Assembly: GCF_025264685.1 (NCBI RefSeq)
Contig: NZ_CP073721.1
Location: 6,465,501-6,529,500 of the forward strand
Reading direction: 5' to 3'
Length of the DNA stretch: 64,000 nt
Source of the DNA: Dactylosporangium roseum
GTDB taxonomy: Bacteria; Actinomycetota; Actinomycetes; Mycobacteriales; Micromonosporaceae
The notes below the pieces were generated by a model. That model was given only the letters and a program-made list of their open reading frames with translations. It was not told the origin of the DNA and searched no databases. The translations under genes were made by a program, and so were the position numbers. Each line of letters begins with the position of its first letter. Positions within the stretch are counted from its first letter, which is position 1. Positions 49,176-58,127 of the stretch are shown piece by piece.

Positions 49176-49312
49176 GCCGCAACGCGCCCGCCGGCACACC
49201 TCAGCGGCGACACCTCTGAGCCCGGCGCCCGAATTGTCGATATTGTTCCGCGGGCCTTGCCTGATCATGAGGTCCAGCGTGGGCGTACCAACCCGACGAC
49301 GGTGCGCGCTCC

Positions 49313-50881
49313 TCAGTAGCGGAAGGTCTGGACGATCGTCCGGAGGTCGCCGGACAGCTCGGCGAGGCTGCCGGCGGCGCGGTTCGCGTCGGCGATGCCG
49401 GCCCTGGTCAGCTCCACCGACGAGGCGACCTCCCCGACCGTCGTCGCGACCTCGTTCCCGGTCGACGCCGCGGCCTCGACGCTCCGGCTCATCTCCTCGG
49501 TCGTCGCGGACTGCTCCTCGACCGCCGAGGCGATGGTCGTCTGGTACTCGTTGATCTGCCCGATGATGCCGCTGATCTCCTCGATCGCGGCGACCGCGCC
49601 GGCCGTGTCCGCCTGGATCGCGGCGATCCGGCGGCCGATGTCGTCGGTGGCGCGGGCGGTCTCCTGCGCCAGGTCCTTGACCTCGCTCGCGACGACGGCG
49701 AAGCCCTTGCCGAGCTCGCCGGCGCGGGCCGCCTCGATGGTCGCGTTGAGGGCCAGGAGGTTGGTCTGCTCGGCGATCGACGTGATCACCTTGACGACGT
49801 TGCCGATCTCCGCGGACGAATCGCCGAGCTTGCCCATGACCGCACTGGTGGTACCGGCGACCTCGACGGCCCGGCCGGCGACGGACACGGCCTGGGTGGC
49901 GCTCTGCGAGATCTCCCGGATCGACGCGCCCATCTCGGTGGTGCCGGCCGCGACCGTCGCCACGGTGCTCGACATCTGCGCGGCGAGTCCGGCCACGGCG
50001 TTCGCCTGCCGCGCGCCGCTCGTGGCACCGTCGGCGCTCTGCCGGCTCGTGGTGGCGAGTTCCTCGGCGGCGCTGGCGAGCATCGTGGAGTGTTCGGCGA
50101 GCCGGGCGACCGTGCCGCGCAGCGTGGTGGTCGCCTGGCGCAGTGAGCCGGCCATCTCGCCGACCTCGTCGCGCTGGTCGACGTCGGCGTCCTGGGTGAG
50201 GTCGCCCTCGGCGACGGCCTTGAGCACGTGGGACACGCGACCGAGCGGCTGGACGATGAGCCGGGCGATGTAGACGGCGAGCGCGACAGCGAGCGCGAGG
50301 GCGACACCCAGCAGCACGATCACCGAGAGCCGGGTCGACCGTGCGGTGTCGGCGAAGTCCTGCCCGGCGACCAGCGCCTGTTCGGCGCGGGTGGTCTCCC
50401 GCAGGAGCAGATCCTCGTAGGTCTTGCGCAGGTCGCGGCCGGGCCCGAAGGCCGCCTTCACCGCCGCGTCACGGTCCGTCGCGAACGTGGTGAACTCGGC
50501 CTCCACCGCGGTGAACCAGGCGTCGATGGCGGCCTGGATCCGGTCGACGGTGGCTCGCTCGGCCGTGCCGCCGACGACACGCGCCTCCTCCAGGGCCTTG
50601 TTGACGTCGGTACGGCGGCCGAGAGCCTCGTCCCGGAACGAGACTTCGCCGACGAGCAGGAAACCGCGCTCGTCGTTCGCGGCGGCCTTGGCGACCAGCG
50701 CCGCCCGGTGCAGCGCGGAGATGTACGGCACGGACTTGCCGACCTCATGGTCACGCGTCGCATGCAGCTCACCGATGCCCGCGATGGCGAGGAGCCCGGT
50801 GGCGGCCGTGCCGGCGACCGCGACTCCGGCGACGATGAGAATCTTGGTAAACACGCGGCGGGATCCCAGCCAGCGGCGCAT
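49313..50881 (-). CDS. Methyl-accepting chemotaxis protein (second copy)
   Basis: 522 residues, the same build as the receptor at 11586-13154: helix 1 about residues 12-35, an outside four-helix-bundle-like sensor (NDERGFLLVGEVSFRDEALG is typical of CHASE3/4HB sensors), helix 2 about residues 188-210, HAMP, then the signalling coiled coil with EQTNLLALNATIEAARAGEL and AVEEQSATTEEMSRSVEAAA. ATG at 50881 is chosen for AAGGA upstream; an ATG at 50923 adds 14 residues with a weak site. Ligand unknown. Confidence 0.92.
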   Translation of the reverse strand: MRRWLGSRRVFTKILIVAGVAVAGTAATGLLAIAGIGELHATRDHEVGKSVPYISALHRAALVAKAAANDERGFLLVGEVSFRDEALGRRTDVNKALEEARVVGGTAERATVDRIQAAIDAWFTAVEAEFTTFATDRDAAVKAAFGPGRDLRKTYEDLLLRETTRAEQALVAGQDFADTARSTRLSVIVLLGVALALAVALAVYIARLIVQPLGRVSHVLKAVAEGDLTQDADVDQRDEVGEMAGSLRQATTTLRGTVARLAEHSTMLASAAEELATTSRQSADGATSGARQANAVAGLAAQMSSTVATVAAGTTEMGASIREISQSATQAVSVAGRAVEVAGTTSAVMGKLGDSSAEIGNVVKVITSIAEQTNLLALNATIEAARAGELGKGFAVVASEVKDLAQETARATDDIGRRIAAIQADTAGAVAAIEEISGIIGQINEYQTTIASAVEEQSATTEEMSRSVEAAASTGNEVATTVGEVASSVELTRAGIADANRAAGSLAELSGDLRTIVQTFRY

Positions 50882-50969
50882 CAGCGGTTCCTTGTTGTCT
50901 CGTCCGTCCAGATGTTCTTCCATCGGAACGACCGAGAGCGGCCGTACCTGAGGAAAAGCGTGCGCGAAG

Positions 50970-51443
50970 ATGGGCGCCGTGGAGAAATGGGTGTCGTTCC
51001 GCCGGTCGCGGATCGACCGCGTCGTCGCCCTCGTCCGCGCCGTGGCGGAGTCGGGCGACCCGGGCGAGCACGGCGACGGCGTCGAGGTCGTGGTGGAGGC
51101 CCCGCGCAAGAAGTGGTGGCAGGCGCTGTTCAACCGCGACGACACGCTCGCTCAGGCGCGGATCGTCGTGACCCGCGAGGGCGGCGAGGTGCGGTACCCG
51201 TTCGACATCCAGTTGATCACGGCGTACGGCGCGAATGCCGCCCACCGCCTCGGCACCCGTCGAGGATGGGCGGTGAGCAACTCCGCCGGCATGGCGTTCG
51301 TGATCCAGAAGGGGACGCACCGCGACGGGTTCGACTTCGAGGAGTTGACGACGGGCGCGGTGGCGGCCCTGGCGAAACTGCGCCGCCACCCTCAGGAGCG
51401 GGGCTGGCGGGCACGGGTCGACAGGGCCGTCAAGCGCGTCTAG
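50970..51443 (+). CDS. Hypothetical cytosolic protein
   Basis: 157 residues, no membrane helix or signal. Basic and acidic patches alternate (VEAPRKKWWQALFNRDDTLA). It ends with LAKLRRHPQERGWRARVDRA. Relatives are found in actinobacteria by my impression, but I do not recognise a domain. ATG at 50970 (GAAG site) or GTG at 50979. It starts between the divergent chemoreceptor gene and the convergent aldo/keto reductase gene; nothing links it functionally to either. Confidence 0.55.
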   Translation: MGAVEKWVSFRRSRIDRVVALVRAVAESGDPGEHGDGVEVVVEAPRKKWWQALFNRDDTLAQARIVVTREGGEVRYPFDIQLITAYGANAAHRLGTRRGWAVSNSAGMAFVIQKGTHRDGFDFEELTTGAVAALAKLRRHPQERGWRARVDRAVKRV

Positions 51444-51446
51444 CAG

Positions 51447-52226
51447 CTAGTGCCGCAGCGTGTCGATGGTCGCGATCTCGTCGGCGGTGAGCTCGAAGGA
51501 CAGGACCGACAGGTTCTCGCGCATCCGGTGCTCGTGGGTCGACTTCGGGATGGCGACGATGTCGTGGTGGAGCTGCCAGCGCAGCACCACCTGCGGCACC
51601 GTCACGCCGTGGGCCTCCGCGATCGCCACCAGCCGGCGGCCGGTCAGCGGGGTGTTCTTCAAGGAACTGTAGCCCTCCACCACGATCCGCCGCCGGCGCA
51701 TCTCGTCGAGAAACTTCGGCTCGTGCTCCGACGGGCTCCAGGACACCTGGTTGACCACCGGCGTCTCGCCCGTCTCGCGGATCAACTCGTCGATGAGCTG
51801 CGCGTCGTAGTTGCTGACGCCCAGGGACCGGGCCCGGCCGGCGGCGCGCTGCTCCAGGAACGACACCCACGTCGGCAGGGACCTGCCACGCGACGGCGGC
51901 CAGTGGATGAGCCACAGGTCGGCGTAGTCCACGCCGAGGGCCTTCAGGCTCGCCTCGATGGCCTGCCGCTCGCGGCCCGCCTGCGACGGCAGCAGCTTGG
52001 TGGTGATGAAGACCTCGGAGCGGTCCAGCCCGCTGTCGCGCAGTGCCCGGCCGATCTCCGGCTCGTTGCCGTACATGGTCGCCGTGTCGATGTGCCGGTA
52101 GCCGACGTCCAGCGCCGTGCGCGTCGCGTCGTAGGCGGACTGCCCGGTGATCTGCCAGGTGCCGAACCCGACGACCGGCAGCGCCACCCCGGGCGCCAGC
52201 TCGACGGTTGGGATCTCAAGTGCCAT
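51447..52226 (-). CDS. Aldo/keto reductase
   Basis: 259 residues, TIM barrel, NADPH-dependent carbonyl reduction. The tetrad is in DTATMYGNE (Asp, Tyr), FITTKLLP (Lys) and DLWLIHWPP (His). The C-terminal block IPKSTHEHRMRENLSVLSFE binds the NADPH phosphate (IPKS-x-x-x-x-R). 2,5-diketogluconate-reductase-like in length; the substrate is not known. ATG at 52226; the ribosome site overlaps closely (GAGGGA). It diverges from the beta-glucosidase gene across 43 bases, so the promoters overlap and the two genes may be co-regulated. Confidence 0.93.
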   Translation of the reverse strand: MALEIPTVELAPGVALPVVGFGTWQITGQSAYDATRTALDVGYRHIDTATMYGNEPEIGRALRDSGLDRSEVFITTKLLPSQAGRERQAIEASLKALGVDYADLWLIHWPPSRGRSLPTWVSFLEQRAAGRARSLGVSNYDAQLIDELIRETGETPVVNQVSWSPSEHEPKFLDEMRRRRIVVEGYSSLKNTPLTGRRLVAIAEAHGVTVPQVVLRWQLHHDIVAIPKSTHEHRMRENLSVLSFELTADEIATIDTLRH

Positions 52227-52269
52227 TCCCTCATACTGCCCCGTTGATCCGACGCGGTAGCGTGCGGCT

Positions 52270-53622
52270 ATGTTGGATTTTCCGCCAGAATTCCGCTTCG
52301 GCGTGTCCACCGCCTCCTACCAGATCGAGGGTGCCGTCAGCGAGGACGGGCGCGGAGCGTCCATCTGGGACACCTTCTGCCATACACCGGGCCGGACGGC
52401 CGACGGCGACACCGGCGACGTCGCGTGCGACCACTACCACCGGTGGGAATCGGATCTCGACCTGATGTCGGAGCTGGGGGCGGGCGCCTACCGGTTCTCC
52501 GTGGCGTGGCCGCGGATCCAGCCGACCGGCAGCGGCCCGGCGGTGCCGGCCGGCCTCGCCTTCTACGACCGGCTCGTCGACGGGCTGCTGGCGCGGAACA
52601 TCGACCCCGTCGTGACCCTGTTCCACTGGGACCTCCCGCAGGCGCTGCAGGACGAGGGCGGCTGGACCAACCGGGACACCGCGATGCGGTTCGGCGAATA
52701 CGCCGAGCTGGTCGGCGAGAAGCTAGGCGACCGGGTGAAGCTGTGGGTGACGCTCAACGAGCCGTACATCCACTTCGCGCTCGGTCACGTGCAGGGCGTG
52801 CACGCCCCCGGCCTGACGCTGGCGCCGGACGCGTACCCGCTGGTCGTACACCACCTCCTCCTCGCACACGGGCTGGCGGTGTCCGCGCTGCGGCAGCACT
52901 CCAGGGCACCGATCACGCTGGCCAACAACTACTCGCCCGTGTGGGTCGCCGGCGACACCGACGACGACCACGCCTCGGCCGCCTTCTACGACATGGTGCA
53001 GAACCACCTGTTCACCGACCCGGTGCTGTTGGGGGCGTATCCGCCCGGGTTCGAGGCGCTGCTGGGCGAGGTCGACGTCGACAGCATCGTCATGGAGGGT
53101 GACCTGGAGGTCATCTCCCAGCCCGTCGAGGCGCTCGGCGTGAACTACTACAATCCGACGCGGATCAGCGCCCCGGTGCCCGGGGAGAGCCTGCCCTTCA
53201 GCCGCGTGCCGATCGAGGGGTACCCGCTGACGGCGTTCGGCTGGCCGGTCGTGCCCGACGGGCTCCGGGAACTGCTGGTGGGCCTCAAGGAACGGTACGG
53301 CGACAAGCTCCCCCCGATCTGGATCACCGAGAGCGGCTGCTCCTGGCCGGACCTCGACGACCAGTTCCGCATCGACTACCTCTCGGGACACCTGACGGCG
53401 GTGCGGCAGGCGATGGACGCCGGCGTGGCGGTGCACGGCTACTGCACGTGGTCGCTCATGGACAATTTCGAGTGGGCCGAGGGCTACGGGCAGCGGTTCG
53501 GCCTGGTCCACGTCGACTTCGCGACGCAGGAGCGCACGAAGCGGCGCTCCTTCGAGTGGTACCGCCAGGTTTGCACCGTAGCTGCACCCCGGGCGGACTT
53601 GCAGGGGGAACCAACCGGATGA
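52270..53622 (+). CDS. GH1 beta-glucosidase
   Basis: 450 residues, cytosolic (no signal peptide). Hydrolyses beta-glucosides such as cellobiose. Family 1 marks: FRFGVSTASYQIEGAVSEDG, YRFSVAWPRIQPTG, acid/base Glu in WVTLNEPYIHF, nucleophile Glu in IWITESGCSWPD, and NFEWAEGYGQRFGLVHVDF near the end. ATG at 52270. A secreted GH5 hydrolase is coded 6 kb away; import of the oligosaccharide is not explained by genes in this window. Confidence 0.96.
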   Translation: MLDFPPEFRFGVSTASYQIEGAVSEDGRGASIWDTFCHTPGRTADGDTGDVACDHYHRWESDLDLMSELGAGAYRFSVAWPRIQPTGSGPAVPAGLAFYDRLVDGLLARNIDPVVTLFHWDLPQALQDEGGWTNRDTAMRFGEYAELVGEKLGDRVKLWVTLNEPYIHFALGHVQGVHAPGLTLAPDAYPLVVHHLLLAHGLAVSALRQHSRAPITLANNYSPVWVAGDTDDDHASAAFYDMVQNHLFTDPVLLGAYPPGFEALLGEVDVDSIVMEGDLEVISQPVEALGVNYYNPTRISAPVPGESLPFSRVPIEGYPLTAFGWPVVPDGLRELLVGLKERYGDKLPPIWITESGCSWPDLDDQFRIDYLSGHLTAVRQAMDAGVAVHGYCTWSLMDNFEWAEGYGQRFGLVHVDFATQERTKRRSFEWYRQVCTVAAPRADLQGEPTG

Positions 53623-53687
53623 CACCGTGGGTGCGGGGCAATCCGTAGCGTTGCGCAGGTCAGTCGTGCGCAGCGTTGGGAGTCGTC

Positions 53688-54074
53688 GTGACCGAGCAAT
53701 ACGCCGGAGCCCTGCTCTATCTGGTCCCGGTCGTCGTGGCGGCGATCGTCGCGTTCGTGGTGACGCGCCCGGAGAAGTCCGCGGCCGAGCCGGCGCAGGC
53801 GGACCTCGGCGACGTGCCCGGCCCGGCGCCGCGGATCCCCGCCCAGCGGACCTACACGCCGAACCGCCGCGTGCCCTCCCCAGCGCCGCCGTCGCCGACC
53901 CTGCTGCACGCCGCGCTGTCGTCCCACCTGGCGGCGGTGGCGGGCTCGGCGACGTCGGCGCACGCCCCGGCGTCGGCCAAGCAGCCGGCCGTCCGCCCGG
54001 CCCGGCTGGTGTCGATCCGGCGCCCGGCCCGCATCCCGCGCCGCCCGCTGCACCGCTGCCCGCACAAGCCGTAA
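53688..54074 (+). CDS. Small membrane-anchored protein with Pro/Arg-rich tail
   Basis: 128 residues. One helix at about residues 7-26 (GALLYLVPVVVAAIVAFVVT), then 100 residues rich in Pro, Ala and Arg ending SIRRPARIPRRPLHRCPHKP. Family not recognised. GTG at 53688 with GGGAG six bases upstream. Its last codons lie in a 52-base unit repeated once in tandem at 54041-54144. Confidence 0.55.
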   Translation: MTEQYAGALLYLVPVVVAAIVAFVVTRPEKSAAEPAQADLGDVPGPAPRIPAQRTYTPNRRVPSPAPPSPTLLHAALSSHLAAVAGSATSAHAPASAKQPAVRPARLVSIRRPARIPRRPLHRCPHKP

Positions 54075-54144
54075 CCACCGTCGCGGTCCATGCCGCCCGC
54101 TGCACCGCTGCCCGCACAAGCCGTAACCACCGTCGCGGTCCATG
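54041..54144. repeat. Tandem duplication, 2 x 52 bases
   Basis: 54041-54092 and 54093-54144 are identical (unit starts CCGCCCGCTGCACCGCTGCC). The first copy contains the last 11 codons and stop of the small membrane protein; the second repeats them after the stop. The unit ends in CATG, and the second copy's CATG is the first four bases of palindromic repeat copy B. Confidence 0.9.
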
Positions 54145-54225
54145 ATCATGGGAAAGATCTGGCTATCGGGGCAGCCATGTCTTTCCCATGATCATGAGGT
54201 CGAGCGGCACGGCGGCGGATCGCGG
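54141..54225. repeat. Palindromic repeat family 2, copy B
   Basis: Same element as 49096-49175: CATGATCATGGGAAAGATCT, core GGCTATCGGGGCAGCC, then ATGTCTTTCCCATGATCATG, then AGGTCGAGCGGCACGGCGG. The arms are complementary with two mismatches over 23 bases. Sits at the end of the 52-base tandem duplication and ahead of the RND gene terminator. Confidence 0.72.
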
Positions 54226-54246
54226 AGATCCGCAGCCGCGAAACGT

Positions 54247-54280
54247 CGAGGCCGGCCGTCGGTTGTGACGGCCGGCCTCG
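54247..54280. terminator. Hairpin terminator after the RND gene
   Basis: Perfect 14-base arms at 54247-54260 and 54267-54280 with loop GGTTGT, 52 bases beyond the RND gene stop. On the minus strand it is followed by ACGTTT. It lies between convergent transcripts and can serve both. Confidence 0.7.
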
Positions 54281-54332
54281 TTCCGCGGCGGAGTCCCCGG
54301 TGTCCCCGGTGCCCCCGGTAACGGGACAGGTG

Positions 54333-57300
54333 CTAGTGGGACGGGGCGGGAGCGACCGGATCGAGCCGGTGGCGGCCCTCGCCGTCCGAACCCTCGGAGT
54401 CCTCCGGCTGGATCCCGGCCGGGCCGCCCGGGGCGGCGTGCCGGCCCTCGCGCTTGAGGCGGCGGCGCTCCTTCCCGCCCTCGACCATCGAGTAGAGCGT
54501 CGGGACGAGCACCAGCGTGAGCAGCGTGGAGCTGACCAGACCGCCGATCACCACGATCGCCAGGGGCTGCGAGATGAAGCCGCCCTCGCCGGTGAGGCCG
54601 ATCGCCATGGGCAGCAGGGCGCAGATCGTCGCCACCGCCGTCATGAGGATCGGGCGCAGGCGGCGCCGGCCGCCCTCGATGACCGCCTCGCGCACCGGCA
54701 TGCCGCTCTCGCGGTACTGGTTGATGAGGTCCATCAACACGATCGCGTTGGTGACCACGATCCCGATGAGCATCAGCACACCGATCATGGCCGGCAGGCC
54801 GAGCGGGGTGTTCGTCGCGAGCAGCAGCAGGATCGCGCCGGTCGCGGCGAACGGGATCGACACCAGCAGGATGAGCGGCTGGGCCACGCTGCGGAACGTC
54901 GCCACCATGATGATGAAGACGATCGCGATGGCCGCCAGCATGGCGAGGCCGAGCTGACCGAACGCCTCCTGCTGGTCCTGCGTGACGCCGCCGAGCGTCA
55001 CCGTCGCGCCGGCCGGCAGGCTGAGCGCGTCGAGCTTGCGCTGCAGCTCGGTGGAGACGTCGCCGAGGTTGTCGCTGGTTGACCGGCCGGTCACCGAGGC
55101 GCTGCGGTGGCCGTCGATCCGGGTGATCGCGACCGGTCCGGCGGACTCCTTGACCTCCGCGACCTGGTCGAGCCGGATGAACGGCGGGTTGGCCTGCACC
55201 GGGATCTGCAGCGCCTTGAGCTGGTCCAGTGTCGCCGGCGCCGGGCCGGAGCGCAGCACGAGGTCGCGCTGCTGGCCGTCGACGGTCAGCTCGGTGAGCG
55301 TCTGCCCGCGGTACGCGGCGCTGACGATGCCGCCGATCGCGGCGTCGGACAGGCCGTAGCGCGCGGCGACGTCCCGCTTGACCCGCACGTCGATCCGCGG
55401 GTTGCTGGCGGCGAGGTTGCTCTCCACGTCGGCGATGCCGGCGGTCGTGGACATCACCTCCTGTACCTGGGCGGCGGCCTTGTTGAGGTCGTCGATGTTG
55501 TTGGCCTTGACGATGACCTCGAGCTGGTCGGCGGACCCGCCGCCACCGCCGCCACCGTTGATCTTCACCGTGCCGACGCCGTCGCCCTGCCCGGCGATCT
55601 GCGCGCGCAGCTCGTCGATGACCTTTTCGACGTCGACGCCCTCTTTGGCGGTGACCGAGAAGTTCGCCGTGTTCGTCGACTGGGCGCCGGCGAAGCCGAA
55701 GCCGGCGGAGGCACCGATCGTGGCCTGGTACGCCTCGATGTCGCCGCGGCTGCTAAGCAGGTCCTCGATCTTCTTCGCCGCGGCGTCGGTGGCCGCCAGG
55801 CTGGAGCCGACCGGCAGCTCCTGCGAGATGGCGAACTCGCTCTGCCCGGACTGGTCGATGAAGTTGGTCTTCAGCAGGGTCGCCGACCCGATCGTGAGCA
55901 CGAACACGACAAGGCTGACGGCGACGGTCACCCAGCGGGTGAAGCCGGACCGGGTGACCCAGCGGATGATCGGCACGTAGGAACGCTGCAGCGGGCTGCG
56001 CCGCTCCTTCTCCAGCGCCTTGGCCTCGATGGCCTCGCGCTCCTCGACGCCGAGCTGCTTCGGCGGGCGCAGGAACCAGTACGCCAGGACCGGCACGATC
56101 GTCAGCGACACGAACAGCGAGGCGAGCAGCGCGACGGTGATGGTGATGGCGAACGGCCGGAACAGCTCGCCGGCCAGGCCGCCGACGAGGCCGATCGGCA
56201 GGAACACCGCGACCGTGGTCAGCGTCGAGGCGACGACCGCGCTGGTGACCTCGCGGACGCCGGTGAGGATCGCGTGGCGCTTCTCCTCGCCGTACTCGAG
56301 ATGGCGTTTGATGTTCTCGAGGACCACGATCGAGTCGTCGACGACACGACCGACCGCGATCGTCAGGGCGCCGAGCGTCAGCAGGTTCAGCGAGTAGTCG
56401 CCGATCCACAGGCCGATCAGCGCGACGACGACGGAGAGCGGGATCGACACCGCGGTGACGAGGGTCGAGCGGATCGACACCAGGAACACCAGGATCACGA
56501 TCACCGCGAACAGCAGGCCGAGCGCGCCCTCGGTGGTGAGGCTCTTGATGGACTTCTCGACGAACGGCGCCTGGTCGAAGACCGGGCTGATCCGGGTGTC
56601 GCCGCCGAGCTGCGCGCGCAGGTCGGCGAGCTTGTCGCGGACCTCGTGGCTGATCTTCACGGCGTTGCCGTCGGGCGACGCGGTGACCGCGATGCCGAGG
56701 CTCGGCTTGCCGTTGGTACGGGTGATCGACGTCGCCTCGACGCTCTTGAGCTCGACGGTCGCCACGTCACCGAGCTTGGTCGTCGGCGTGACGTTGAGCC
56801 CCTTGAGGTCGTCGACCGTGGCGAGTGTGCCACCCACCTGCACCGCGAGGGACCGGTCGCCCTCGGTGAGCGTGCCGGCGGGGAAGGACACCCCGTTGGC
56901 CTTCAGCGCGGCGGTCAGCGACTGGGCGTCGACCCCGGCCGGGAGCGCCTTCGCCGGGTCCAGCGTGATCAGCACGTGTTGCGTCTCGGCGCCGGTGATC
57001 TCGACCTGCCGCACGCCCTCGATGCTCTCCAGCGCGGGCACGACGATCGCGTTGAGCTGCTGGGCGAAGGCGATCTGGTCGCCCGACTTGGAGGCGGCGA
57101 GGACCACGGCCGGCAGGTCGTCGGTGGAGCCCGCGATGACCTGCGGCTCAACGGTCGACGGTAGCTGCGAGCGGATGCGCGTGATCGACGTCTGGATCTT
57201 GTTGGTGACCTCGTCGATGGACGTGCCGAAGTCGAAGGACACCTGCACCGTGGCGACGCCCTCACGGCTGGTGGAGGTGATGTCGGTCAGGCCGGGAACA

Positions 57301-57521
57301 CCCTGCAGCGCACCCTCGATGGGCTTGGTGACCTGCTCTTCGACGATGTCGGGCGACACGCCCGGGTACGGCGCCACGACAAACGCGGCCGGGAAGTCGA
57401 TCGACGGGATGAGTTGCTGCTTGAGCGACGGAATGGCTACGGCGCCGAAGCCCAGGACGACGATCGCGATGATCGCGACCAGCCCCCGGTTCGCCAAACT
57501 GAGCCGGGCGAGGAACGACAT
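54333..57521 (-). CDS. RND-type efflux permease (AcrB/SwrC-like)
   Basis: 1062 residues, twelve membrane helices and two large outside loops, the HAE1/AcrB layout in a Gram-positive. Marks are FPAAFVVAPYPGVSPDIVEE near residue 45, helix 4 GALTIAVGRVVDDSIVVLEN with the proton-relay Asp pair, and the second-half repeat MLIGIVVTNAIVLMDLINQY. The second outside loop contains a Gly run (GGGGGGGS). Exports drugs, lipopeptides or lipids using the proton gradient; a periplasmic adaptor gene is not adjacent. ATG at 57521. Divergent from a MarR gene that probably represses it. Confidence 0.93.
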   Translation of the reverse strand: MSFLARLSLANRGLVAIIAIVVLGFGAVAIPSLKQQLIPSIDFPAAFVVAPYPGVSPDIVEEQVTKPIEGALQGVPGLTDITSTSREGVATVQVSFDFGTSIDEVTNKIQTSITRIRSQLPSTVEPQVIAGSTDDLPAVVLAASKSGDQIAFAQQLNAIVVPALESIEGVRQVEITGAETQHVLITLDPAKALPAGVDAQSLTAALKANGVSFPAGTLTEGDRSLAVQVGGTLATVDDLKGLNVTPTTKLGDVATVELKSVEATSITRTNGKPSLGIAVTASPDGNAVKISHEVRDKLADLRAQLGGDTRISPVFDQAPFVEKSIKSLTTEGALGLLFAVIVILVFLVSIRSTLVTAVSIPLSVVVALIGLWIGDYSLNLLTLGALTIAVGRVVDDSIVVLENIKRHLEYGEEKRHAILTGVREVTSAVVASTLTTVAVFLPIGLVGGLAGELFRPFAITITVALLASLFVSLTIVPVLAYWFLRPPKQLGVEEREAIEAKALEKERRSPLQRSYVPIIRWVTRSGFTRWVTVAVSLVVFVLTIGSATLLKTNFIDQSGQSEFAISQELPVGSSLAATDAAAKKIEDLLSSRGDIEAYQATIGASAGFGFAGAQSTNTANFSVTAKEGVDVEKVIDELRAQIAGQGDGVGTVKINGGGGGGGSADQLEVIVKANNIDDLNKAAAQVQEVMSTTAGIADVESNLAASNPRIDVRVKRDVAARYGLSDAAIGGIVSAAYRGQTLTELTVDGQQRDLVLRSGPAPATLDQLKALQIPVQANPPFIRLDQVAEVKESAGPVAITRIDGHRSASVTGRSTSDNLGDVSTELQRKLDALSLPAGATVTLGGVTQDQQEAFGQLGLAMLAAIAIVFIIMVATFRSVAQPLILLVSIPFAATGAILLLLATNTPLGLPAMIGVLMLIGIVVTNAIVLMDLINQYRESGMPVREAVIEGGRRRLRPILMTAVATICALLPMAIGLTGEGGFISQPLAIVVIGGLVSSTLLTLVLVPTLYSMVEGGKERRRLKREGRHAAPGGPAGIQPEDSEGSDGEGRHRLDPVAPAPSH

Positions 57522-57592
57522 GTCAGGAGTCTTCTTCCGATCGGCTACGACAGACGTCAGTTCGTGTGATGCTAACCGTTTGCCTCGCGCAA

Positions 57593-57617
57593 AGTTTTTC
57601 CAGGGGGTAAAAAGACT
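57593..57617. promoter_or_regulatory. Candidate MarR operator between RND and marR genes
   Basis: An imperfect palindrome, AGTTTTTCCAGGGGGTAAAA ending AAGACT, in the 99-base divergent region. A-T-rich arms in otherwise GC-rich DNA are typical for a MarR dimer site. It lies just before the marR start, so binding would block marR and probably the RND promoter. Inference. Confidence 0.4.
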
Positions 57618-57620
57618 CCT

Positions 57621-58127
57621 GTGAAGACTCACAGGGAAGCCCTGCTGCACCGCGTGATGATGGCCGAGCAGCGGATGCGTGCCCTGGTGGCCTACGACCG
57701 CACCAACCCGATCTTCTCAGTAAACCTCACGATGCAGCAGCTCAAGGTGTTGTTGCTGCTCTCCCGGCAGGACGGCGTCGCAGCTCAGGAGCTCACTCGC
57801 CACCTCGGGGTGACACCGGCCACGATGTCCGGCATCGTGGATCGCCTGGTGACCCACGGTCACGTCGTGCGGGTCGAGGACCCCCATGACCGCCGGATCC
57901 GTCGCATCCACCTCTCCGCCGTCGGTCGCGGGCTGCTGGAGGACATCATGGACAGCGGCACGCGGGCCCAGCGGCGGCTGCTGGACCGGCTGGACGACGA
58001 GACGCTGGTGATGCTCGCGACGGTCCTCGACCGGATCATCGAGGCCGGCGTGACCGAGGCGAGAGAACAGGGGATCGAACTGCCGCCGGAAATCCGGTGT
58101 CCGGAGCCAACTAGTCTGGAAGCGTGA
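57621..58127 (+). CDS. MarR-family transcriptional regulator
   Basis: 168 residues, winged helix. The DNA-binding part reads LTMQQLKVLLLLSRQDGVAA, ELTRHLGVTPATMSGIVDRL and wing VRVEDPHDRRIRRIHLSAVG. Dimerisation helices flank it. Expected to bind the operator just upstream and release with an aromatic or other drug. GTG at 57621. Its stop overlaps the gltX GTG by four bases (GTGA), so regulator and synthetase are coupled. Confidence 0.93.
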   Translation: MKTHREALLHRVMMAEQRMRALVAYDRTNPIFSVNLTMQQLKVLLLLSRQDGVAAQELTRHLGVTPATMSGIVDRLVTHGHVVRVEDPHDRRIRRIHLSAVGRGLLEDIMDSGTRAQRRLLDRLDDETLVMLATVLDRIIEAGVTEAREQGIELPPEIRCPEPTSLEA

